Below are positions 8,514 through 17,064 of a stretch of DNA of 64,000 nucleotides, piece by piece. Numbering within the stretch: position 1 is the first letter of the stretch; each line of letters begins with the position of its first letter. The stretch spans positions 1,542,501 through 1,606,500 of the forward strand of contig JARFXP010000001.1 of NCBI GenBank assembly GCA_029194675.1, given 5' to 3'. The notes beneath the pieces are model-generated. The model was not told the origin of the DNA. It made no database searches and saw only the letters and a list, made by a program, of their open reading frames with translations. This stretch comes from Nitrospira sp. Lineage in GTDB: Bacteria > Nitrospirota > Nitrospiria > Nitrospirales > Nitrospiraceae. Position numbers and translations under genes: made by a program.

Positions 8514-8897
8514 ATGGTCACAGTCGGCAACTTGATGAAGAAGGAACCGGTGACGGTAGATGCAGGCACGTCGGTCGTCGAAGCGGCGAAACTAATGAAA
8601 GCCTGCAACGTCGAAAGTGTGTTGGTAAGCCGCCAAGCGCAGATCATCGGCATCGTAACGGAATCGGATGTTGTCAGAAAATTCGTGGGAGTCGAGAAAG
8701 CGTCCTACTTCGTGCCGGTGGAGGATATCATGAGCAGTCCTGTGCCCGGCATCGAAGAGCGACGACCGTTGACGGAAGCCGCCGATCTCATGGACAAGCA
8801 TCGCACGCTCCACCTCGGCGTGACCAAAGGAGGTGCGCTCATCGGCCTCGTGTCGGTTCGGGATTTTCTCCGACCGGTGTCGCTCGACGACTTCTAA
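8514..8897 (+). CDS. CBS-domain pair protein (copy B)
   Basis: A 127-residue Bateman module nearly identical in layout to the copy-A gene at 2619, with MKKEPVTVDAGTS, GIVTESDVVRKFV, DIMSSPVPG and GLVSVRDFLRP. The Shine-Dalgarno is AAAAAGGAGGAGCAGT. The leader is also related to that of copy A. It lies 205 bases after RMD1 and 179 bases before CYTH-CHAD, so the three may form a loose operon. The ligand is unknown. Confidence 0.9.
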   Translation: MVTVGNLMKKEPVTVDAGTSVVEAAKLMKACNVESVLVSRQAQIIGIVTESDVVRKFVGVEKASYFVPVEDIMSSPVPGIEERRPLTEAADLMDKHRTLHLGVTKGGALIGLVSVRDFLRPVSLDDF

Positions 8898-8919
8898 CGA
8901 CCCTGCCTTTCTTGAGCCC

Positions 8920-8940
8920 GCCGCCTACGAGCTAGGCAGC
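8920..8940 (+). promoter_or_regulatory. Conserved hairpin after CBS gene, copy B
   Basis: GCCGCCTA (8920-8927) pairs with TAGGCAGC (8933-8940) apart from one mismatch. It corresponds to the hairpin at 3025-3046. The stem is kept while the loop sequence differs, as expected for an RNA structure. Confidence 0.4.
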
Positions 8941-9076
8941 CCTTACCTTCGCCTCCATGTCGCCAGTTGCATGGGCGAACTGCCCTCCTATTCCCTGCCC
9001 ACCCCCTGACTTGCATTTCCCTCTCCGCTGCGTTGACACTTATAGGGTAGGTCGGCTCTGCCATGAGGATTCCACG

Positions 9077-10564
9077 ATGACTCGGTCGGACACCCATCTC
9101 GCGCCTCTTTACCGCTCAGGTTCGATTTCGTCGCAGACCGAGCATGAACTCAAGCTGGCCGTTGCTCCCGGCTTTCGCATGCCTCGGCTTCCCGGCACAC
9201 CGCTCCCCCGGCGGCAGTTGATATCCACCTATTACGACACGGCCGCCTACGACTTGGCCCATGCGTGGATTACTCTTCGCCACCGAATCGAACGGGGGAA
9301 AAAGTCTTGGCAGCTGAAAATTCCGTTGGGCGATGATCGGCAGGAGATAGAAGTGATCGACGGCGAGGCCGATCCACCGGCCTCGCTCCGCGACTTACTG
9401 ATTCTCCATCTCGGACATCGGAAACTGATGCCAGTCGTGACGATGCGCGTGTGGAGAAGGGGCTTCCTGGTGCGTCATGGCCAAGTACCCGTCGCGGAAA
9501 TCGCTCTCGACACGGTGTCAGTCGACAAGAACGGCCGCACCACCCAGCGCTTTCACGAACTCGAGATCGAACAACGGCAGGGCGACGAAGCCTCGCTCCG
9601 TTCCCTCGAACGGCAGCTGCGAGAAGCGGGTGCGTTCGATCACGACGGGAGGCCCAAGTTATTTCAGGCCCTCTCCCTCCCGGCCCGTACCTCACCTATG
9701 CAGCCTCAGACGGAGGCGCCGGTGGTCGAATACATAAAGTGGGCACTCTCTCAGCACGTCGGATGGCTCCTCGCTCATGATCCCGGCACGAGGCTTGGAA
9801 CCGAGCCTGAGAGCCTCCATCAAATGCGTGTCGCGACAAGACGCCTGCGCGCGGTGCTCCGCACAGCGCGACCCCTCCTCCTCCCTGCGTGGATGACGTC
9901 ACTGCAACAGGAGCTCAAGTGGCTGAGCGAGTTGTTGGGACCAGCCCGCGATCTCGACGTCCAGATCGCCTATTTCACGGAGGAATCTGCCGATTTGGGG
10001 GAGGGAGATCGCAAGTTGTTGGCACAATTTATCTCCCACCTGCGCACTCAACGAGCGGCCGTTCAGCAGATGGTCCTCAGCGAACTCACGAGCGCTCGAT
10101 ACTTCGAACTCATCCGGCGGCTGCAACAAGCGGCGCAGGCCCCCTCCTCGATCGTGGAGTCTTCCCTAACCGTCCGCCAACTCGCCAAGCGAGAATTCAA
10201 GAAACTGCGCAAAGCGATCTGCCGGCTAGGTCCTTCGCCATCAGACACCCGACTTCATAAGGTCCGTATCAAGGCCAAACGCGCCCGCTATGCGACGGAA
10301 CTCGCGTGCAGCTCGATGGACAAACCAGCCGGCCGGTTTATCAAGTCGACGCGCGCAGTCCAGGATCTACTGGGCATCCATCAGGATGCGATCCAAGCGG
10401 AACGTCACATTCGACAGTTTCTGAAATACTCGACGAGTGTCCGCGCCGGATTTCTCGCAGGACGCATGGCCGAGCGGCAACGGCATCGGCGAGACACCAT
10501 CCGCAAGGACATGAAACCGCTGTTCAAAACGTTACTGAAACGGGGGAAGAAGGCCTGGGGATGA
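9077..10564 (+). CDS. CYTH-CHAD domain protein
   Basis: A 495-residue two-domain protein. CYTH (about residues 15-205) has the ExExK motif as EHELK, STYYDT, RHRIERGKKSW and HELEIEQRQG. CHAD (about residues 220-490) shows the conserved basic helices LHQMRVATRRLRAVLR and HKVRIKAKRARYATEL. CHAD domains bind polyphosphate, and CYTH-CHAD fusions are thought to act on or sense inorganic polyphosphate. The ATG at 9077 follows GAGGATTCCACG exactly as in copy A, so the upstream in-frame ATG at 8957 is rejected. Confidence 0.9.
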   Translation: MTRSDTHLAPLYRSGSISSQTEHELKLAVAPGFRMPRLPGTPLPRRQLISTYYDTAAYDLAHAWITLRHRIERGKKSWQLKIPLGDDRQEIEVIDGEADPPASLRDLLILHLGHRKLMPVVTMRVWRRGFLVRHGQVPVAEIALDTVSVDKNGRTTQRFHELEIEQRQGDEASLRSLERQLREAGAFDHDGRPKLFQALSLPARTSPMQPQTEAPVVEYIKWALSQHVGWLLAHDPGTRLGTEPESLHQMRVATRRLRAVLRTARPLLLPAWMTSLQQELKWLSELLGPARDLDVQIAYFTEESADLGEGDRKLLAQFISHLRTQRAAVQQMVLSELTSARYFELIRRLQQAAQAPSSIVESSLTVRQLAKREFKKLRKAICRLGPSPSDTRLHKVRIKAKRARYATELACSSMDKPAGRFIKSTRAVQDLLGIHQDAIQAERHIRQFLKYSTSVRAGFLAGRMAERQRHRRDTIRKDMKPLFKTLLKRGKKAWG

Positions 10565-11000
10565 AAGGAATAACGGTGCTGTCAGCTAAACCGATCGATC
10601 ATATGAGCAAGTGGGGGCTGGCAAAGTCGTTCGCTCCTCGTCGGCAACAACGGTGTCCATATGGGGTATCCCTGAAGCTGGTGACATAGGAAAGGGCCCG
10701 GGAAATTCGAGACGTAGCGGCCGCGCCAGAGAGCGCAATCAATCACTTCAATCTGCACAAAACAAGATCTGCCCCTCAGTTTTACACCGAACGGGAAGAA
10801 TGCGAAGTCTCAAAGAGGAGTGTGTCTTGACAGCTCAACAACGATTGGGCAGGAGATCAAGCTTTGCATGGATTGCATTGATTCTAAAAAGCTATTCGGG
10901 GTATAGTCCGCACCAAACTCTTGACATACAGTTCGTAGCATGAACTTTCCTGCCTGTATAACTTTCCTGTCTGTATCTTGTGGATACGAATTTTGAGGTA
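10565..11000. promoter_or_regulatory. Leader of ABC-TIR operon with 17-bp tandem repeat
   Basis: No gene is seen. Just before the operon, AACTTTCCTGCCTGTAT (10943-10959) is followed directly by a second unit differing at one base (10960-10976). A TTGACA box is at 10921-10926 and a TATAGT at about 10910, but no convincing -35/-10 pair with normal spacing was found. The tandem repeat is a candidate operator for the downstream operon. Confidence 0.45.
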
Positions 11001-12008
11001 ATGGTGAAGCGCTACCATTGTTCGCTCGCCAGTTTGGTGGGAATTCTTGTTATCGTGACAGTGCTAATGCTCGTTCAAGCATGTCGGCGGGATGAGTCGG
11101 CATCGTTGAAACCCCTAACATGGGGCGGACCAAAAAACATCTCCATGATTCCCATCATTGCAGAGCGGAAAGGATTCTTTCAAGAAGCAGGCCTTCGCGT
11201 TAAAGCAAACTACGTGCAAACGGGCAAGGTAGCTATGGACGCCATAATCAGTGGGGATTTGGATTTCGGAATCATAGTGGACACCAATATTGCATTCATC
11301 AAGTTCCAGGATGGGTCTGACATCAAGGTAATTGCTAGTATTGCCGAAAAGCACGATGACGCCATTGTCGCCCGTCAGGATCGGGGTATCCAAAAACCAC
11401 AAGATCTAGAGGGAAAGACTCTGGCAATCCTCACTGGGACCACCTCTCACCGTTTCGCAGATCTGTTTGTAGACTTTTACCACCTCGACCGAAAGAAAAT
11501 ACATTTTCTCAACCTCAGCCCTCCAAGCATTCAGGCTGGGATCATTAATGGAAACATTGAAGCAGGCTCAGTGTGGCAACCCTATCGGTACAACGTCCAG
11601 CGAGAATTAGGAAACAAAGCTATTCAATTCAATGACAAGCGTATCTATACGGCCTACTCGCTCGTTGCGATCAGAGAAGGCTTGGCAAATAAAAGACGGA
11701 AGGAAATTACAACTTTTCTCCGTGCGCTGATCGAGGCTGAAGAATTTATTCGCGATCACAAAGATGAAGCCATCGACATTTTGAGCGAGGAATTGAATAC
11801 TGAGAAGAACGTACTCAAGGCTGTCTGGGACGAATATCAACTCACTGTGGATTTGGATGAAGGGTTAGTTCGAACGTTCAGGGATGAAGGTCAATGGATC
11901 ATGAGAACGCAAAAAGGTTTTGGAGGGAAAGCTGTGCCGTCATACGAAGATGTGCTTGACACCGATTTCCTTCGCCAGATTGATCCGAAGCGGATCAAGG
12001 TCACTTAG
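11001..12008 (+). CDS. ABC transporter substrate-binding lipoprotein (NMT1/SsuA/TauA-like)
   Basis: A 335-residue periplasmic binding protein with a lipoprotein signal peptide ending in the lipobox LVQAC, then a type-II binding fold of the NMT1/SsuA type. Visible are IAERKGFFQEAGL, MDAIISGDLDFGII, DLEGKTLAILTGTTSH, and helix-rich EITTFLRALIEAEEFI. Relatives bind sulfonates, taurine, nitrate, bicarbonate or thiamine precursors. The ligand cannot be assigned. The ATG at 11001 (GAGGTA just before it) is chosen, with a GTG at 10980 as alternative. First gene of a six-gene operon with TIR proteins. Confidence 0.85.
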   Translation: MVKRYHCSLASLVGILVIVTVLMLVQACRRDESASLKPLTWGGPKNISMIPIIAERKGFFQEAGLRVKANYVQTGKVAMDAIISGDLDFGIIVDTNIAFIKFQDGSDIKVIASIAEKHDDAIVARQDRGIQKPQDLEGKTLAILTGTTSHRFADLFVDFYHLDRKKIHFLNLSPPSIQAGIINGNIEAGSVWQPYRYNVQRELGNKAIQFNDKRIYTAYSLVAIREGLANKRRKEITTFLRALIEAEEFIRDHKDEAIDILSEELNTEKNVLKAVWDEYQLTVDLDEGLVRTFRDEGQWIMRTQKGFGGKAVPSYEDVLDTDFLRQIDPKRIKVT

Positions 12009-12019
12009 GGCCGACAGAC

Positions 12020-12829
12020 ATGTCAACCACCGCCTTACAAAACAAATGGGGGGACGTAACGAGCGAGAGTTCCAACCGCTGGGCGAGATTGGGTCTTGCA
12101 GTATCAGGGCCGTTGTGTTTGTTCATCGTTTGGCTAGCAGTGACAGAGTTTCAGCTTGTGCCGAAACTGCTTGTTCCACACCCGATAAACGCATTGGAGC
12201 TGCTAACCCAGATGCTCCGGAGCGGCGATATCCTCCCGGATATCTGGGCATCACTCTACCGTTGGGGAGCAGGGTACTCTCTGGGATGTCTTATTGGGGT
12301 TCCATTTGGACTTCTAATCGGAAGTTCACCTGGGCTCTATAGAGCAAGCTTCTTTTTGCTTGATTTCTTTCGTTCGCTGCCGGTGACCGCACTTTTCCCT
12401 TTGTTTCTCTTGCTGTTTGGGATTGGCAATAGTTCTAAGATCGCGATGGCCTTTGTCGCCACGGTGTTTGTCGTTATATTGAACAGCGCCTACGGGGTCC
12501 TACAAGCCAAGAAAGCGCGTCTTCGGGCGGCAAGAGTCTTTGGGGCATCGCCATGGCAAGTGTTCAAGTGGGTCGTATTTTTCGAGGCCTTGCCTCAGAC
12601 ACTCGTCGGCATGCGCACGTCGCTCTCGCTTGCCCTGATCGTGGTGATCGTGAGTGAAATGTTTATTGGCACTAGGATAGGTCTCGGGCAGCGCGTCTAT
12701 GATGCCTATACCCTCAACCTGACTGAAGAACTCTATGCCATTCTGGTCCTCACAGGAGTGTTAGGCTATTTGATAAACCGATTGTTCATTGCCGCAGAAA
12801 GACGTATCGTTTTCTGGACAGGAGAATGA
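12020..12829 (+). CDS. ABC transporter permease (SsuC/TauC-like)
   Basis: A 269-residue inner-membrane permease of the BPD_transp_1 family with about six helices. The EAA-loop is visible as RAARVFGASPWQVFKWVVFFEALP, followed by the LSLALIVVIVSEMFIG segment typical of SsuC/TauC permeases. It starts 11 bases after the binding-protein gene and overlaps the ATPase gene by four bases (ATGA), so the three form one importer. The N-terminus is slightly longer than usual. Confidence 0.9.
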   Translation: MSTTALQNKWGDVTSESSNRWARLGLAVSGPLCLFIVWLAVTEFQLVPKLLVPHPINALELLTQMLRSGDILPDIWASLYRWGAGYSLGCLIGVPFGLLIGSSPGLYRASFFLLDFFRSLPVTALFPLFLLLFGIGNSSKIAMAFVATVFVVILNSAYGVLQAKKARLRAARVFGASPWQVFKWVVFFEALPQTLVGMRTSLSLALIVVIVSEMFIGTRIGLGQRVYDAYTLNLTEELYAILVLTGVLGYLINRLFIAAERRIVFWTGE

Positions 12830-13602
12830 CCGACCGATCATCCCACATCACCATCAAGCACGCCGGTAAGACATTTGGAAGCGGAGCCACTCGGGCGCCC
12901 GTCTTGCAGAACATCTGTCTGGAGGTCAAGCGTGGCGAATTTGTCACGATTTTTGGCCCCAACGGGTCAGGCAAGACGACATTGCTGAACGTACTTGCCG
13001 GCATCGAGACATTAGACGAAGGGTCCCTCACCATAAACTCTCCCGATGGCGTACCTCGCGTCGGATACGTGTTTCAGGATTACCGGGGGAACCTGCTGCC
13101 CTGGCTGACCGTGGCCGAGAATATCGCCTTTCCTCTGAAGATCAAGAACGTTCCCAAAGCGCGCCGATCTGAAAAAGTCGAGGCCCTGTTGGACCGGTTT
13201 AATCTCAAGCTTGACCTCAATGCGCGGACCTATACGCTCTCTGGCGGACAAGCGCAGATCGCTTCAATCGTTCGCGCGCTGGTCATCGAACCGGAAATAC
13301 TTATCATGGACGAGCCGTTTTCGGCATTGGACTACCAAACCAACTTGACGCTCTACGAGAAGATGCTCTTCATCTGGCAGTCTTCGCGTGTCACGATTCT
13401 ACTCGTCTCGCATGACATTGATACTGCGCTCTATCTGGGGGAGCGGACGATCTTTCTCACCAAACGCCCTGCATCAATTGCGGGGATTCTAGAAAACAAG
13501 CTGACAGGGCCAAAAGAGTTAAGTCAGATGGCTAGCAATGATTTTTCCATCCTGAAACGACAGGCACTGGAGATTTTTCAACACGAGGCCTTGCGGAAAT
13601 AG
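12826..13602 (+). CDS. ABC transporter ATPase (SsuB/TauB-like)
   Basis: A 258-residue nucleotide-binding subunit. Walker A is GPNGSGKTT (residues 44-52), the Q-loop is YVFQDYRGNLLPW, the signature is LSGGQAQ, Walker B is EILIMDEPFSALD, and the switch histidine is LLVSHDID. All catalytic residues are present, so it should be active. It overlaps the permease stop by four bases. It energises uptake of whatever the upstream lipoprotein binds. Confidence 0.92.
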   Translation: MTDRSSHITIKHAGKTFGSGATRAPVLQNICLEVKRGEFVTIFGPNGSGKTTLLNVLAGIETLDEGSLTINSPDGVPRVGYVFQDYRGNLLPWLTVAENIAFPLKIKNVPKARRSEKVEALLDRFNLKLDLNARTYTLSGGQAQIASIVRALVIEPEILIMDEPFSALDYQTNLTLYEKMLFIWQSSRVTILLVSHDIDTALYLGERTIFLTKRPASIAGILENKLTGPKELSQMASNDFSILKRQALEIFQHEALRK

Positions 13603-13614
13603 GACTCCTTGCTC

Positions 13615-14919
13615 ATGGAGCAAGCTTCTCGTCTCAAAGCGGAGAACGCGATGAAGGCACTGAGTTCGGAAGGGTCTCCCAAATTTCTATGCAATGGCGC
13701 CGCCGTGCATTTCGTTTATTCATTTAGCATTCAAGCGAACGGGTCGTATGTTGTGGAACCAAGGGAGGTAACGAAAAATGGGCGAGGATGGAAAACGGAC
13801 CTGCCTCCCAGCCGCCTCGGTATTCTTCCCCATTTAACCTTCAAACCGCGATCCGCATGGCACGACGGTGAACAGTTTGATGGAACCGTAAGGCAAGGCG
13901 ATAAATCTTATAGGGTGAAGGTTAACATATTCACGCGGTTGTTTACGCTTGGCGGCACGTGCTGCCTGACTATTCAAACTTCAAGAAAAGACGACAATGA
14001 TCTGGATACAAATGCTGTCCTCGGTCTAATCGGTCTTGTGCGACTAAGGAAGAAAGAGGCCAAAACTCCAGGTCATAGTAAATTGTTTCTTGATGATCGA
14101 GATGAGCCATTGAAGTCGGTTTATCCTCTTTTCAGAGACTCGGTTCGCGTCAGATGCAAGGAGGCCGGGATTAATTGGTGCGAGGATGGTCAGTTCAAGT
14201 TTATCGATGCCAAGAAAGAGGTTCAAACACCGTGGGTGGTGACCGTACTAGAAGTCGATGGCAAGGTCGCAGAAGCGTTTTGCAGTTCTGGTGGCGAAGA
14301 GGCAGATCGGGCGAAAGAGAAGATGCGGAGAATTCGTGAATTCGAATCCGAAGTAGCACCCATTCTGTTCCGATCGGTGAGCAAAGAATTCCACGTTGAA
14401 CCCTGTTATCTCTCACCCCCAGCGCCGGGTATTGGCTCTGGGCTCTCCAGTGTCAATGTCGATGCTCGTCTTTTTGTCAGCATTTCACGGCGGTCCATGC
14501 TGTGTATATGTCCGGACAAAGACAAGGATCCTGCACAGTACTTTCTCCCGAGTCTATTGGATATCTGTGAGCTCATTCGAGTGCGATGGCATATGTTAAT
14601 CGTCATGAACAAGGTCGTGGATGACTTCCTAAGTCAGCTTAGTCGGGGTGGGGACCGTAGCTCTGAAACAGAGCACCACCACGAAGAGATGATGAAACTC
14701 CGCGCCTGGCTAGCGATGAACCTCGAAGACCCGGGAATTTATATCGTGGCTGGCGATGCCCTATCGCAAATCTATGATGATCAGCGGAAAACCTTTAGAT
14801 TGGACGAACTCAGAACGATGTTATTAGGGAAAATGGATTTGCTGGACAGAATGTACCGAGACGCAATGGAGTTGAGTTGGGCTCAGCATTCGCCAGGACG
14901 CCGTAGAAGGAACAAGTAG
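13615..14919 (+). CDS. Unknown protein of the ABC-TIR operon (434 aa)
   Basis: A protein of about 434 residues with no recognised family. The N-terminal half (residues about 15-150) looks beta-rich (FVYSFSIQANGSYVV, LTFKPRSAWHDGEQFDGTV, CCLTIQTS). The C-terminal 150 residues are helical. Its end (LSQIYDDQRKTFRLDELRT, then LLDRMYRDAMEL) resembles the helical part of RMD1 proteins (ARVYRLVSQRFHLEAWDAS, then LESIYGKMSDRA) but lacks the membrane helix. It begins 12 bases after the ATPase and ends 29 bases before the first TIR gene. A role linking transporter and TIR enzymes is conjecture. Confidence 0.7.
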   Translation: MEQASRLKAENAMKALSSEGSPKFLCNGAAVHFVYSFSIQANGSYVVEPREVTKNGRGWKTDLPPSRLGILPHLTFKPRSAWHDGEQFDGTVRQGDKSYRVKVNIFTRLFTLGGTCCLTIQTSRKDDNDLDTNAVLGLIGLVRLRKKEAKTPGHSKLFLDDRDEPLKSVYPLFRDSVRVRCKEAGINWCEDGQFKFIDAKKEVQTPWVVTVLEVDGKVAEAFCSSGGEEADRAKEKMRRIREFESEVAPILFRSVSKEFHVEPCYLSPPAPGIGSGLSSVNVDARLFVSISRRSMLCICPDKDKDPAQYFLPSLLDICELIRVRWHMLIVMNKVVDDFLSQLSRGGDRSSETEHHHEEMMKLRAWLAMNLEDPGIYIVAGDALSQIYDDQRKTFRLDELRTMLLGKMDLLDRMYRDAMELSWAQHSPGRRRRNK

Positions 14920-14948
14920 CGTTACCCCAAAAAAGAGCGAACGCCATT

Positions 14949-16004
14949 ATGGTTTCTGCAGATGAATACGACAAATTTCTCAAGCATTGCGAGAAGGCCC
15001 AGAAGGAAGTTAGGAAGGCACAGGGTCAATTCAGGACATACGAGACGGAGGTGCTCCACGAGCGAAGAGAGAGATTGGACCGGACCGAGGCTTGGGGCAC
15101 CATGGAGGACCTCATTCACGAAGAGTTGATGCTTCTCGTGAATCTGATGATTTTTGCGGTGAACAATCGAAAAGATTTGGATGCGAAGGAACTTACTCGA
15201 TGGTCGGATATTGTCACGAAAATAGACAGGCAGGCTCGAAAAGCGAAATCGGACTTGCCATACCGTCTCGGTCTGGCATCTACCAGGTCTTTCACTCAGT
15301 GGAAGACAGACAAGGTGGTTTTGAGAGATTTGGCGCTGAAACATTGGGGAGTCGTGGACGCCATGGCTAAAGAGAAGGAGAAACTCCCTCCTATGTTGAA
15401 GTCACACGTGGATGAGATCGAAAAAGCGCTTAAGAATGTTGGATGGCTGTTCGTAGTCTTTATCTGTTATGCGAAGGAAGATGGAAAGTACGTTAATGAT
15501 CTCTTTCGGTTCTGTCAGCCTCAACTTGAGAAGGCCAATCACCTGGTACTTTGGTTCGGCGACAGACGTTCATTTGAAGATATGCACGCTCAACACGGAA
15601 AACCATTTGACAACAGGGGAGGGCATTGGTGGGAGACGAATGTGGCTCTAAATAAATGGCACGGGCAACTGTTGGATCACATTGATGATGTCGATCTTGG
15701 TATCACTTTGGTGAGCGAACGCTTTTTCGACTTGGAATACATTAAGAAACAGGAGTTTCTCGACATCCTCCGGGATCGGCAAGAAGAAGGCATGCGCATT
15801 TTTCCCGTCATCCTCGACAAGCACAAATGGGAAGAACACCGATGGTTAAGGTCAACAGATTTCTTGCCGCATCCTGGGAAGACGGTCATGCACGACTACG
15901 GAGATGAAAAGAACCTCAGACGATTGTACTGTGAGGAGTTCGTGACGAGATTGAGGGGAATGGTGACCGATCTTTCCGATGTCGAGAAGGTCAGGCTACC
16001 ATGA
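14949..16004 (+). CDS. C-terminal TIR-domain protein 1
   Basis: A 351-residue soluble protein. Residues 1-160 are helical and charged with no known family. Residues about 166-310 form a TIR-like fold: FVVFICYAKEDGKYVNDL (strand A/helix A), HLVLWFGDR (strand B), DLGITLVSERFFDLEYIKKQE (strand D and the helix bearing the glutamate that is catalytic in NAD-cleaving TIRs, here E269), and MRIFPVILDKHKWEEHRWL (strand E). TIR domains in bacterial defence cleave NAD or make cyclic ADP-ribose signals. It overlaps the next gene by four bases. Confidence 0.82.
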   Translation: MVSADEYDKFLKHCEKAQKEVRKAQGQFRTYETEVLHERRERLDRTEAWGTMEDLIHEELMLLVNLMIFAVNNRKDLDAKELTRWSDIVTKIDRQARKAKSDLPYRLGLASTRSFTQWKTDKVVLRDLALKHWGVVDAMAKEKEKLPPMLKSHVDEIEKALKNVGWLFVVFICYAKEDGKYVNDLFRFCQPQLEKANHLVLWFGDRRSFEDMHAQHGKPFDNRGGHWWETNVALNKWHGQLLDHIDDVDLGITLVSERFFDLEYIKKQEFLDILRDRQEEGMRIFPVILDKHKWEEHRWLRSTDFLPHPGKTVMHDYGDEKNLRRLYCEEFVTRLRGMVTDLSDVEKVRLP

Positions 16005-17032
16005 AGCACCCAAATGCGATCCGTGCCGAGGTCGGGCAGCTTATTCAGTCGTGCGATCGGGTTCGAGTGCGCCTTGATGCTGCTACGGCTGAGTTGAGAA
16101 AGCGCGAACAGGATATGGAGCCAAAGCGGTTCAGATGGTGGACGGAAAGTGCTGCATGGGAGACGGTTAATACGTTACTTCGAGAAGACTTAGCCATTCT
16201 CACCCGACTTCGCGATCTGGCAGCAAGAAAGCGGCCTATAAGCAAACCCACCTTGGAACGGTGCCGGGCACTTATCGGTGATGTTGGTCGGTCGGCTTTC
16301 GATCTCGCTGAGCGTTTTCCTTCCATAATGATGCGCCAATCATTACCGGCTAGCCAGTCGCTTGCTCATGATAAAGCTGTGCTTCGTGCTTTGACGCGAA
16401 CTCACTGGGATTTAGTAGACAATCTGAGTAAGATGCCGGATGCTGTCTACGCTGAAGTAAAGGACCATATCGAATCATTGACAAGATCGCTTGAAGATGT
16501 CGGTTGGCTCTTTGTGATCTTCATCTGTTATGCACGGAAGGATGCGGCGTTTCTCAATGACCTTTTCCGCCTGAGTCAGCCTCGACTCAAGGATGATCAT
16601 GTTGTGCTGTGGTGGGATGATAAACCATTCGAGAAAAAGAGATCCCGGTACTGGTGGCAACGAAAAATCATCGGGGCGAGCGAGTGGCACAAGGAACTGA
16701 TGAACCATATTGACGACGTAGACCTTGGCATTGTTTTAGTGAGCAAGCCATTTTTTGCTTCCACGTACATCAAGAACAATGAATTGCCCAGGATGGTGAA
16801 GAAACGGAAAAAAGAAGGCATGCGCATCTTTCCCATCATTCTAGAAGGATGTAATTGGAAGAAAGAGGATTGGCTGAAGGCAACGCAATGGCTGCCCGGT
16901 AGAGGAAGAACGGTTCAAAGGGACTACTATACGGAGCCAGACCTTAAACGGCTCTACGCTGATGAATTTGTCCCCGAAATCAGAGTCATTATTGACGAAT
17001 TGTCGGACCCTGAAAAAGCCATCAGACCATAA
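16001..17032 (+). CDS. C-terminal TIR-domain protein 2
   Basis: A 343-residue paralogue of the upstream protein with the same layout: a helical N-terminal region (1-165), then TIR (about 168-305). Visible are VIFICYARKDAAFLNDL, HVVLWWDDKPF, DLGIVLVSKPFFASTYIKNNEL (candidate catalytic E261) and MRIFPIILEGCNWKKEDWL. The TIR parts of the pair are much closer than the N-terminal parts. It starts inside the stop of TIR 1 (ATGA), which implies translational coupling and a fixed ratio. Last gene of the operon. Confidence 0.82.
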   Translation: MKHPNAIRAEVGQLIQSCDRVRVRLDAATAELRKREQDMEPKRFRWWTESAAWETVNTLLREDLAILTRLRDLAARKRPISKPTLERCRALIGDVGRSAFDLAERFPSIMMRQSLPASQSLAHDKAVLRALTRTHWDLVDNLSKMPDAVYAEVKDHIESLTRSLEDVGWLFVIFICYARKDAAFLNDLFRLSQPRLKDDHVVLWWDDKPFEKKRSRYWWQRKIIGASEWHKELMNHIDDVDLGIVLVSKPFFASTYIKNNELPRMVKKRKKEGMRIFPIILEGCNWKKEDWLKATQWLPGRGRTVQRDYYTEPDLKRLYADEFVPEIRVIIDELSDPEKAIRP

Positions 17033-17064
17033 GGCTGCTGGGACTGACTTGTCATAGCACGTCG

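Noticed and set aside
8957-9076. N-terminal extension of the CYTH-CHAD protein
   Set aside because: It lies in the spacer shared with copy A, where the frame is not open, and the ATG at 9077 has the conserved ribosome site.
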